In this document: positions 51,842-63,661 of the stretch, in pieces
Layout of the letters: every line of letters starts with the position of its first letter
Position numbering within the stretch: the first letter of the stretch is position 1
From: Blastocystis hominis
Lineage: Eukaryota > Sar > Bigyra > Opalinata > Blastocystidae
NCBI RefSeq assembly: GCF_000151665.1
Contig: NW_013171818.1
Span: 181,424-245,423, forward strand
Direction of reading: 5' to 3'
DNA: 64,000 nucleotides
The notes under the pieces: model-generated
What the model was told of the DNA's origin: nothing
Database searches by the model: none
The model's input: only the letters and a program-made list of their open reading frames with translations
Position numbers and translations under genes: made by a program

Positions 51842-54800
51842 GGGAAGGAAATGAGAATAGCATGGTGAGATGGAGCAGAGTTTGAATGATCTTTGGGAAG
51901 GTGAATGGTGGGTAGAATTTGCAGAAACAGGTATAAGAAATGGAAAGATGGTATGCATGAAGTGAGTGTAGACAGAAAGAGTACGTATTTATTCATGGAT
52001 GGATGTTGTTTTTTGAAGTTTCTATTATGGTTTTGAAAATAGTGCGGGTTTCGATTACTAGGAAAATAGAATGTACAGCGGTAGTAAAAAGCATTGATTG
52101 ATGGAGATTTTGGTTCAGGGATTGTCTTGATATACAAGGATTTATGTAATTTATTTTCCGATTGTGAAGCATTGATGGTAGTGTGAGTACACTTATGGCT
52201 GTAAACATGGAAAGGGACAGAAACAAAAAAACAGTGCTTATTTGTACTAGCACAAATTGTAGTCATTTTGTAATGATCCACTTAAAAACAATTGTGTTGT
52301 GTGTGTCTATTATTATATGAATAGCTTCTTTTACAATAATGAAAAATAATAACAAGGGCACAGAAAATAATGGAAACAATATATCCGATAAAAAAGAAAT
52401 AGAATAGACTTGAATTGACAAACTAGATCATAATGCACTTTGATTATCTCATAATTGCTCTGTTATTGTTTTTTTGAAAGCATTATTCAGTGATATTGAA
52501 ATAATTGAATTATAATTCGACTGAGATGAATAACAGGAAATAGCATGAGGAACAAAAATGGACATAATAATTAGTAAGATATTGGAATCTATTCTAGATA
52601 TTCCATTAATTATCACTACCCATATATCTTTTATTTGTTAGTCATTCATTTCGATTTGAGTAATAGGACTTTATAGAGATGGTATTTCTAAAACACAACT
52701 TTAGCCATTTACTTATTTGCATGTTTGTTGATGGTTGGACTGAAGTGGTTGTTGTTGTTGTTGTTGTTGTTGTTATTTCGGTCATTTCTCAAAGGAACAA
52801 TGGAATGATTTTGAGGATATCCATAATAGGAAATAAGATAAGCATACATTGAATAATCTATCTGAATGGGACTATAAAATGAATAATCAAGAATCTATTC
52901 CTACAAATTATACGTATTCACCAAGTGTCTATTACTGTTCTAATAGTCGTAGATTAGATTTAGGAATATTTGTCACAACCAGTATAATTTCAAGATTTGA
53001 TCAATTGCATTGGTTTTATTTTTTTCCATACGGTGTGAAGTTGAATGATATGGGTAGATCGATTCATATTGGACATAATCAAATCATGATTAGAGTTGTT
53101 TCATTGAATGGATAAGAGAATAGAATAGGGATAAATGCATAGTATTATAATTAGTTTTTCTTATTGAACTGACCTTTAAATGCTATCATGATTATGCTGT
53201 ACATTCTCGTTGCTAAGGAATGGAATGATAACTCTTTTGAGGGGTCATGAACAGTGTAGAAGTTTTTGGACTGAATACTATGTGATAGTAATTGTTGTCT
53301 GTATGTTTGAATTATTGTAAGAGTTTATGGAATGAGAAAAGAATAGCAAGTGGAGAAATGCTTGTATAAATGCTGAGTCTTGGCACTTTACACCAGAAAT
53401 TTAACAAAACAGTAATGTGAGAAGGAAGGAATAAAGATAGTGTTTGTTTCCTGGAATTACCATAAAGAATTGATAGTCTAATGACGTTCTGATTGCTAAT
53501 TTGCATAGTGGAGTGGAAAGTATTACGTTATTTGTAAATGATAAATTGTTTGAAATCTGAAAGGTTTGCGTGAGTTTGGAATACTATGATACTACTGAAA
53601 ACAAAGAGTCATTTATCGTATTGGATGAGTGGTGGAGAAGTGAAGAAATGATGGAAACGCAGATGGTTATATTGAGTGAGGAGATATAATTCGATGTGGC
53701 TTGATTTCGTCATGACTACTATTCATGATCACGCAATATACCGTTTTCATTGAGTCCAGTCTCATTAACTTTGATTAGAAGGATATTTCATTCCATCAAG
53801 GCGATAAGTTGTAGGAAAGCGAATCGTGGGTAATTTGAATGTGGTCGATCGTCAATTGAACCCAAATCGAATAAAGAAATAGATAATAAGCAGAAAGAAG
53901 TTCTGAGTAAAAAACAAAAATAGAAATTGGTATTAACACATACCTTTTATACACAGTACGCGAATGGAAATATAGAAATGGCTTCAAATTAGTCACAATG
54001 CAGATTCACATGTCTATATAAATCGATATAAGTATTTAACAACAACTGATCGCCATTCCCTACCAAAGACTGTTCTTGCTAAATGTAATATACAAGTATT
54101 CGTTCCTCGAATGCAATTTGAAGTATTTAACAAGATCTCCAAGTGAAACTTGGCTTAACCGAATAAATGGTTGTGTGTGTTTTTAGCCCAATGATTCTGT
54201 ATTTGGTACTGAGTGTTTTTGATATAGAACATTTATAGTGGTGTTTTTCTTGGAATGGTGGATTGGATGGAATGAAGGAAGAGAGATTGATTTATGAATG
54301 GAAGAAGGTGAATGAAATGAATGTTTGTGGTATTGTATAAAAATAGAAGATCCCTGCAGTTTGCAGGTCGGAACGAAATGATAATAAAACACATGCTTGA
54401 ATGACTAGTTATTGTTGAGCTGTGATTGAAAGCAGTTGTATAATGAAATTGAGTATTACTAAAGAGTTCAGACACTACATATTATAAAAGAACGAAATAC
54501 GAATGTAGTTTTAACCCTTTCTCTTAACTCAAAATGGCCATTAACGCCAAAGGAATAGTCAAGAAGAGGGTTTTCTGGTTATTCCTTTACGAATGCTTTT
54601 TCTTATCCTGTTAATTAGAAGTTCTAGATATCGCACATGGATTAATAGAGATGGAAATATAGTGAATATTAATATTATTTGGTTTTGTTGATAAGAACCA
54701 CAATCATCAATGGATACATATTATATTGTAGCAGCTTATGCTGTAAAATACGTTTACAGCAGATTGCTAGAAATATAATCGGTACAGCTTAAATAATATG

Positions 54801-55910
54801 GAAAATGGAATGAAATCATCAAGTCAGTTGAATCAATTTTGTTAAGAATCAATTTAGAGTGAAACACTGAGGGAAAGTAAGTGGTCTTTCGGTCAAATTT
54901 GCGGATATTGAATCTAAATTATTATAAGTGTCGATGAATAGTATTGTGATAAACAAACAATAAGTAGAAATACGTAAGACAATAACTGATCACTCTGCTA
55001 ACAAAACTAATATGTACAACGTGAAAGGGAATTTCTTTATATGATGTTATCAATAGTAATGTGCTATTTCGTTGTTATCTCCGGAAAACGGCCAATTAGA
55101 ATTTCAAATGGCATATTTTAGTGTTAGAAATGAGAAACTGACAATAGATGCGAAGTATATGGAAAATACACGAAGTCTATTTGGAAACAACGAAACCTAC
55201 AATTTGGACATTTTCCTGACATTATAGGAAATTCCTTCGAAGCAAATCGAAAGTGACTTAACCAGTTGGATAACAAAGCCAAAACAAAACTATTCTTGAG
55301 CCCTATTATTTCGGTGGATTATATTGAGATAGCGAAATACACTACTGAAACTGTTTTCTACTGTGCTCCTTTAGAACTAGCTACAAAGCTCTGATAACAC
55401 CAATAATAGTGTTATAAACACAGACTAGCTTAGGAAATCTTGTTTCAAAGACACTCCATTCTCAAGTGTTCAAGAAAACAAAAACACAATCAAAATAGCG
55501 TTCTTCACTTCTCATATAATTGTATTAGCTATTAATGTGTGTGAATACCCAACCAAAAATAACAAAGCTTCCCAAAATAAACAATGGAATGTATTTGTGG
55601 AATTGCAATGAATCGACATATTTCCTATCGAATGCTCCACCACTCAATTGATAATGGTTCATTTTTGAATATTCACTTTGAAAATAGCAAGACATATTTG
55701 ATAGAAGAAATATGAAAAATCGAGAAGCAAATAGAACCACTTTTGCTGGAATTTAAGAAGCAGGCATTTCTAGCTCGACTTACACCATGTATACATACTC
55801 CAAAATTTCCAATAGAAAAATAGAATTGTGTTTCGGCGATATTTAAACTGGATATTAAACTGAGTGTGCTTTTGGATTTTCTCATAATTTTTTTATTTTG
55901 GTCAAATAAA
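51842..55910. other. 4-kb AT-rich region, essentially gene-free
   Basis: There is no recognised gene. A GTT trinucleotide run lies near 52750-52775, and one isolated 88-codon frame at 52849-53115 resembles no family and may be chance or a gene relic. The sequence changes abruptly from the dense gene block to A/T-rich sequence after cyclin B. Confidence 0.6.
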
Positions 55911-57771
55911 ATGGTAGAAGAATGTATTGTGTTATCTTCCATGCTAATGAATAGCCTATTTGACTGAAATTCGCTTCACCGAGTATCTGCTGGACGGATA
56001 CGGTACGCTCGGCCACCCTGAAACCCTGGTCAAGGGTGGAATCAAATACACTGTTCAGCGATTCCAGGGAAAGCACAAGAACGAATTTCTATTGCGCTCA
56101 GAAACTGATGATATGTATCTGTTTGAAAATAACGTACTGAAACAAGAATGGAAGGAGGACGAGAATGGGAAGAAATCGGAGGAGTTTATTCGATACAAGA
56201 ATGGTCGAGCCGATTTCAGTCAGCGATTCGAGTATATTTTGGAACAAATGAATAACAAACGTTTTGTTTACCACAAGAAAGGACTTCGAATGGAAATCTG
56301 GTCAGTTAGAACGGGGCATTTGCTGTATCACGGAGGGTACAACGAAAGACGAATGAAAGAAGGCTGGGGCATCGAATACGATGAAGAAAGCGGAAATGTG
56401 GCTGTGGAAGGGATGTGGAGCAAAGGAGTATTGAAAGAAGTGATTCGATGTTTCAATGGAGATACGATGACCGAATTGAAGCGAAACGGAGCAGATAGTT
56501 TGGACCCAACGAAACGAATTCCGATCTATGTGGGTGGATTTCGCTATGATGAAGACAATGAACGATTTATTCGTGAAGGGAAAGGATGTCTGATTGATGA
56601 AAAGACTGGAATGGCAACTCGAGAATGTGAATGGAAAGATGGAAAGGAAGTGAGTGGAGTGGATCTGACTGATGGATGGTACGATCCAAAATTGAGGTAG
56701 GGTTTATCAACAGCCATGATTCCTAGACCTGATTCTGTTCCTGCTCCTGCTCCTGCTCCTGCTCCAAAACGCGAAGAACCTGCTCCTCTTCGATTCAACG
56801 TCACTGGATCTACAAAATGGACCGATGTGAGTTTGCAAGTGACCGATTTGACGATTTCATCGAATTGCTGTAACGATTTGAATGCATTGGATCTGAATCG
56901 ATTCGAGTGGCTACGATCTATCGAAATCGGCGATGAATGTTTTGGATCAGTGCAAACATTCCAAATCGATGGATTGAATCGATTGAAAACGATCAAAATC
57001 GGAAGCAATTCATTTACTCAGGAAAAGAATTGGTATGGAGATGATAAATCGAAATCATTCCACATATTGAATTGTGGATCATTGGAATCCATTCAAATTG
57101 GTGAATTCAGTTTCAGTGATTTTGGAGGCGACTTTGAATTGAAGAATCTACCACAATTACGATCCATTCAAATTGGGACAATTGGAAGTAGGTCAGACAA
57201 TTTCCTCTATAGTTCATTTATGATTCGAGGTATTGATATGATATAATGAATATTTGAATAATGCATAGATCTTCCAAATCTACAATCCATTACATTAGGT
57301 GATGCTGCATTTTATTGGTCCTTATCGACAATAATTGAAAGTATTGAATGCACTTGAATGAAATGATTGATATAGATCTTCCATCATTACAATCCATTCA
57401 ACTCGGTATGTTTGCACTTGAAGGAAGAATGAATAATGATTCATCTTCATTGACACTTCGAAGTAATAATGAATTGATTGGTTATGATTTGTTTTGTAGA
57501 TCTTCCAAATCTAACATCAATAACTTCTGAGTATTATAGTTTCCATCAACCTCGTTGGGTGACATTGGAAAGTATTTCTGAATATTGAATATTGATAGTA
57601 TTTAGATATTCCAAATCTTCAAAATGTTGATCTACCTCGTTCATTCGAGTATATTCGATGGAAATCAATTTCGAGTATAGCTTGATTGATTTGATTTGAT
57701 TCATAGATGTTTCTTCCATTCTCGCTGATCTGATATTGTCAACATCTATAGCATTAGTTCCTCAGATCTAA
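55911..57771 (+). CDS. MORN-repeat plus leucine-rich-repeat protein
   Basis: Exon 1 is MVEE plus one base (55911-55923), then a 31-nt intron and LTEIRFTEYLLDGYGTLG. The first 250 residues carry MORN-like repeats (YHGGYNERRMKEGWGIEYD; YVGGFRYDEDNERF...REGKGCLIDE). A 30-nt intron (56697-56726) is followed by a (PA)n hinge and LRR units of the type LNRFEWLRSIEIGDECF and LPQLRSIQIGTIG. From 57230 each further LRR is its own exon, 57269-57340 and 57376-57462, separated by introns of 35-39 nt and always in phase 1. The unit at 57500 seems one base out of phase, so the 3' end is uncertain. The function is unknown; MORN/LRR modules suggest membrane or protein binding. Confidence 0.7.
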
Positions 57772-59700
57772 ACAATTTAAATATATAATCCAATCACTGA
57801 TCATTGATTATTATGCTTATTTTTTCTTTGTTTTCAACCCATACCGTCATTCTTAGGACTAAAATTTAGGATTTAACCTTAGATTGACTATTTTCCATAA
57901 TTAAAACCCATATTAGTGTTGCTAGCATGTTCCAATCCTCTGTACAACCGATGATAAGAATGAAAATGAAGAGTTGATGAGAAATGGAAGAGCCATTCTG
58001 AGATAATCGAGTATTGTATAATGGTCTAAATAGAAATGCGATATTCTCGGCAACTCTTTAAATAATGAACGATTAAATAGATAATATCAAGTATATAAAA
58101 TAAATTGTACTGAATAGTCTCATAATATAGTCATTATGAACAAGTATTCAAAAAATAAAATGACTGCAAATGTTATTCGTTGTTTCTATTCGATTTATGT
58201 GTAATGAATGACATTATCTTTCTGCAATCGCTCCAATAGTACTGCAAACAATAGTAATCTTTAGGAGTTAAAGATAAAAAAATAGTTCTAGTGTACTGTA
58301 TTACTAGTATGATCAAAGTGATTGACAATTAGAAAAATAGTAAAATGGAATGACTGTAATAAAACTCGTTATGGATTATTGTGGTTGGATGGATGAGATA
58401 TTACAGATATTCAAATCAACGTACTATTTTGAATTAGATTCAAAGGGTGTAAAATTGAATCTTCAGCAATAAAGGGTGAATATGGAATGTGTCCTCATAT
58501 TCACCACACTATGTTGTTAAAATGTGTGTATAATTCAAGTTAACGATAAAATAACAAGTTTGTCCTAAAGAATCACAACGATCTCTGTATTCTAGAACAT
58601 GTAGTGAAGTATTTCTCGAAAGAATCCACTCTCTTATCACATAATGATATGTTATTGCCTATTCTAGAATCGAATGAGCGATATCTTGTAAGTACAACTT
58701 CAGTAAGGTATTCAAGAAGATAGATAGATAGATAGATAGATATCATTGTCTATCTTCTATACATATATACATATATATATCTGAAAAGTAATAGTTTGAT
58801 TGTTGTCTCCAACAAATAATCAGCCAGATATGTCTCACAGCTTGATATTGGACAACTACTCATTCCCATAGAGTCCATTCTTATGGATTTCAGCTTTATC
58901 ATCAACAATACTGATATCACTATTAGTGAGTAATTCTATTCATCCTAATGAGTTGGGAACCAAAGCATTTCACTTTCATCAACCAACTCAAACAGCAAGT
59001 ATTATGTATACTATTGTTATTCATGCTCGTAATAGAACAACATTGTGAATCACTTTGTATCCCTATTGAAGTGGTGTACAATTCGATCCTTCCTTTAAAT
59101 AGGAGATATTCTGCATTATTTGGCAGGTGGGGGATACTATAAGGGATAGTATCCTCTGGCAATATAACAAACTCTGATAGGTTCAGAATGCATCAAAACG
59201 ACAAAAACTGCACACCAACTATCCAAAAACCTAGAAACAGTGGAATATGAATATATCTCTATTTGTTCGTATAAAATATATTATGTATTCTACCTTATTT
59301 TGCTCAGTTCTTCAACGACACACCCACCTTTCTCACAAACTCTACTATTCGATTCTACTATACACATATCACATATTATTACTATAAATGATAACCCAAA
59401 AACTGCTTATCGCTAGCTTTTCCATTTTCATTCCTATCATCATATTCTACATACCCTATTTCTTTCTATCCCATCTAGATAAAATTCCAAATGAATAGAA
59501 CGAAAAACAAAACGCTTCCACTGGAAACAACACTCTTCGATCTATTCATTCCACAATATCCCATTTCCACTCATCTCCTTCCACTTCACAGTAAAAACAA
59601 CTCCCTCCCTATTCGAAATCTATTCTTCCACTCATACCCAATTTCAACACTATTTTCACAATTGCACAATTCCTGTGTATTTTTGAAATCATTTGTTTTA
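57772..59700. other. AT-rich intergenic region with a GATA microsatellite
   Basis: No gene is recognised. A (GATA)n run lies at about 58717-58740, followed by (ATAT)n. Short open frames at 58.9-59.2 kb and 59.5-59.7 kb have no family features. Confidence 0.6.
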
Positions 59701-59729
59701 CAATAAAAGCTATTAGCTTCGTCTTACTG

Positions 59730-61270
59730 GGTTTGAATGTATTCAAAATTTGGAATTGGACTTGTATGTCCTGTCTTTTGTTTTGTTTTCGGACTTCTAT
59801 GTGTTTTTGTGTGTTGTGTTGTGGGAGTGTAAGTATTGTAGCTGGGATGGGTTCTGTCGTCAAGTTGGTGTGTTTGAAGAAGCTAGTGTAGTGTGCGCTA
59901 TCGTTACTTTGACTAAACTGTGTGTGTGTGAAATATGCATCGTGAACGCATTCAATACCATAATGGCAGTGGACCCTGGTTCCATTTTTGCTGTGTGGAA
60001 TGTGTTCCGAGTGAGGAATTTCTGTACTTCAAACTGTGCAACGTGGCGAACCCATTTATGCCATGTGCGACCGCGGATACATGGAGATAACTTGCAACGT
60101 GGGAGGTATCTGGTACAGGCACGACGTTCTTGCCTAGGATATCTGTTCTGTTTCTCGTATTTTCATTTTCATATTGTGAGGTGGTAGAGTGTGGTAGAGA
60201 GAACGGATTTGCGATGAGTGGAAGGGCAAACTATGGGAGCAAGAGCTGTAGGTTTGTAGAAGCGGAGCGTGTGTGGAACTTGGGAGAATGGGACAAGAAG
60301 GCGGAGTATGCGAACTGCTGTGGACACGGTCCTCGCCTCTGATTGATGGGAGCCGAGTGAACTGGAATGGCCAGTGGGAGCAGGCGAGTTCCAAGACGGT
60401 GCAGTTCTGCATTTGTGGGTCTGTGGAGCATGGGAAGGTGGAGGTGTGCGTGGTGCGGGCGTGTGGGAAGTGGTGGAATGGAAGAGAGGTGAGGTGCGTG
60501 GCGGTGGTGTTCCCCGCGGTTCTGTATGCGGTGTGTGTGGAATCAGGCGGAGGGCATTGAGTGGGACTGTGCGATGGCGATTACCGGATCCTTCCATGAT
60601 CTCTGCACCGCCACGTGCGAGCTTCGCGCTCCCGCCACTTCCTCCTTCCTCTTTCCGCCGAACCGTCTGGTTCCCCGCGGGACGCGATGTGTGGGACGTG
60701 TTGGAGGGTGGGATCCCCGCGACTTCCTACACGCTGGAGTGCGTCCCGAGCGAAGTGGGCAGTGCCGAGTGGATGGGCAGGCAATTCGGAGTGTCCACGA
60801 TGGCCACGTCGGAATTCGTTGGGTGTTGGTGGTGGACGGCGAGCCAACCTCCTCGCTCACCGGTTCGCTCTGGGTGTGGGTGTGGGTGTGGGTGTGAGTG
60901 AGCAGGAATCTGGTGGGCGATGGGGTGGGGTCCGTGGCTCCCTACGAAGGTGTGTAGAGTCGACCGGGCTCTCTGGATCTCTTCCTGTCCAACTGGGCGC
61001 AGAACGCCACCGTGGTCTCCGTCACCCAGCCCCTCCGCCTCCGCCTCCGCCTCCGCCTCCTCTTCCTCTTCGCCTACGACGTGACCGGCGCGCTCATCCG
61101 CGCCCACCTCGTCGATCACGCCTGGTGCGCCGTGGGTCGCGATGTTTCCACGTTTCCACGATCCAGACCGATTTGGCAGTTGCTGAGAGAAAGAGAAAGA
61201 GAGAAATGGTTGCGGTGTTTGGTTTGGAAGATGGATGGATGGATGGATGGATGGATGGAATTGTAGAGAT
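59730..61270 (+). pseudogene. Cys-rich surface-protein relic or uncharted gene, GC-rich 3' half
   Basis: Fragments contain spaced cysteines and tryptophans in sushi/CCP-like patterns (CDRGYMEITCNVGGIWYRH near 60060; WNGQWEQ...VQFCICGS near 60360; VRACGKWWNGREVRC near 60450). The second half (about 60340-61170) is strikingly G/C-rich, like the large surface glycoprotein at 15-20 kb, and lies in A/T-rich surroundings. Frames switch repeatedly and I could not join exons. GTGTGGGTGTGG and CTCCGCCTCCGC runs break the pattern. It is either a decayed member of a surface-protein family or a gene whose short introns I could not place. Confidence 0.35.
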
Positions 61271-61283
61271 GTGGAATGGTTGA

Positions 61284-62165
61284 AGCGTTGTAGGATTTGA
61301 ATGAGAATGGAAAATGTGTTTAGGAAGGAAAGAAAGAAAATGTAGATTTAGAGTGTGTAGGGTGTTGGAATGATTTAGAAACATGAACAGAATAATCCAG
61401 AACGAGGAACCAAACGACTCTAGTTGATAGGAATAATAATAGAGTGCTGTGAGTTGATAGTTGAAACAAAGATAGAAAGAAAGAAAGTGTATTTAGAGTT
61501 AGTTGGTTGGTTTAGGATAAGGAAATGATAGAAAATGGAGTGAATGGTTAACGATGTGCGAAGATAGGTTCTTTGTGTGAAAATCACTGGATCAAAACCA
61601 ATTTCCATTCCATTTGATTTGATTCGATTTACTAGTTTGAATTGCTTTCAAACCCAACCATTCCCAAGTCAAAATGATTTGGCTAGAATCATGGATGGAT
61701 AGATTGGATTATCGAAATAATGATAATAATAATAATAATGATAATATAGACTATTTAGACAAAGTGGAGTGAGCAACCAAATCCTTGTTTCATAACACGA
61801 TTTCACTATGATATCATAAATATACAACCTATACAGACATAGTAGACAACAAAATGGATTTTTCCATTCTGAGTGTTTCCAAACAATCCTGATATTATTA
61901 TTATTATAAATATCTATACCTCCGAACTATTTCAACCACAAAAATGTGAACAAAATGATGCGAAACACAAGTGAGTACTTCACTTGGAAATCTTGGATCC
62001 AATGTGTATATGGTAGCACTCTATCATAATTTTTAAATATGAAGAATACTTAGGTGTAAAGAAACAAACTGATCTCCCTGTTTTCTTCATAAATTCTTTA
62101 TATTTGGTTACAAATTACGGATTCAAAGAGTAGAGGCTAAGGATATGTGATTCCAAATAGGTAGA
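61284..62165. other. AT-rich intergenic region
   Basis: No gene recognised. A (GGAT)n microsatellite lies just upstream (about 61230-61257), with AATAAT runs near 61725. Confidence 0.55.
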
Positions 62166-62880
62166 ATGCAAGAACTTAAGGGAAGCGAATTTCTCCTGAA
62201 CGGTTACATAACGCTTGGTAAAGCAAAGGAAATCACTATTGGCGGCTGCAAGTATAGCTTCCAATGTTATCAAGGCGATCACGAGGATGAATACACGTTG
62301 ACGAGAGCTGGGAAGGTTTGCCTATTCCAAAATGGCATACTGAAGATGTGCTTTGAGGTGGATGCGAACGGGAGCGAAATCGGTGACTTCACGCGATTTG
62401 AAAATGGATGTGTCGCTTTTGTCCAATCTTTTGACGAAATTCTGGATCAGCACTATTTTCATCGTATAATAAACCATGTCCGAGGCGAGCGTATGGAAAT
62501 CTATTCGCATGCGAGTGATCACCTGATTTATCATGGTGAATTCAATGAGAAGCGAGAGAGAGAAGGATGGGGCATCCAATATGACGATAAAACGGGTGCC
62601 ATGCTGCTTGAGGGGATATGGAAGGGTAACAAGCTGGTGGAGATCATCCGCAAAATCGAAGGAACCATTATGATTGAGTTCAAGCGAAGCGGGAATAACA
62701 CCATCGCTTCGAATCGAATTCCCCTCTATGTGGGTGAATTCGTGTATGATGAATCGAAAGAATCGTTTCTTCGAAATGGTTGAGGATACTGGATCGATGA
62801 AGAAACTCGGATTGCTACTCGCGAAGTGGAATGGAAAGATGGAGTGGAAGTGAGTGGAAGAGATCTCTATGATGGATGGC
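62166..62880 (+). pseudogene. Truncated MORN-repeat gene related to the one at 55.9 kb
   Basis: It begins MQELKGSEFLLNGYITLG and follows its relative residue by residue (YHGEFNEKREREGWGIQYDD; LYVGEFVYDESKESFLRNG). An in-frame TGA at 62781-62783 interrupts it where the relative reads EGKG. After the TGA the same frame continues with IDEETRIATREVEWKDGVEV and DLYDGW, then breaks off in an ATTC repeat at 62883. The hinge and LRR part are absent. A 31-nt intron may end at 62160, so a first exon may exist upstream. Confidence 0.7.
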
Positions 62881-63661
62881 ATATTCATTCATTCATTCAT
62901 TCACTCAATATTACTTGTTTATTTAATACTATTGCTATGTTAATTACATTGCATTTCACATTGTTTGTTGATCAAATAGAAAGCAAGGTTTTCATTCATA
63001 GGATTCATGGATTCTATCCATTATCATATTATTCAATCGATTGTTTTGTTTAATGATACTATGATTCCTATTCACCATTTCAATCTATGAACCACATTCC
63101 TTTCTCTGCAATATCATTCTTTGTACTCAATATGGATGATCATTGTGACAGAAGAGAATCGAAGTATCAACAGAGAATCAATACAATATACCACTTGTCA
63201 AATAGAAATGATGGATTTTGCATTCTACATACTACTGCCATCCTCTCTATTACGAATCTAACCATTCCAACAGTATTCACTATTGTGAGTTCGATTGTTG
63301 CAAAACAAGATTAACAACCACATAATTGATATATTTTGAAGAGCATATATCCATTATAGACTTAATAGAACAGCCATTCTGACAGGAGAGAGTAAAGGTG
63401 ATCAAAATGTGTAATAATTTACAATTATAGCTATAAGTATCTGAAAATAACACAAGAATAAATGAATAGATGGAAATGCACCGAAATAAAGAAAAATAGA
63501 AATGGGTGGAGAAAATGAGATTTTATCCTATGTATTCTAGTTTATAACACACCAGCATATCAAAGACATACACAATAATCCATGACGTGTGTTCTATCGA
63601 GAAATAATGAAACAGATCTTGTTTCCAAAATAACCGTTTTACCATATTTCTTTTTATTTCC
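62881..63661. other. AT-rich spacer
   Basis: Begins with (ATTC)n where the truncated MORN gene ends; no other feature seen. Confidence 0.5.

Noticed and set aside
52849-53115. 88-codon frame in the AT-rich region as a gene
   Set aside because: It starts on TTG, has no family resemblance, no clear introns and no octamer downstream; retained only as a mention in the intergenic entry.
58717-58760. GATA/ATAT run as a regulatory element or telomere-like repeat
   Set aside because: A simple microsatellite of a common type; not telomeric and not near a gene.
56697-62783. Alternative genetic code with reassigned TAG/TGA
   Set aside because: The many in-frame TAG codons are explained by 3' splice sites of short introns ending in TAG, and genes such as RPB5 (TAG), cyclin B (TGA) and RPS8 (TAA) end at standard stops where their families end.
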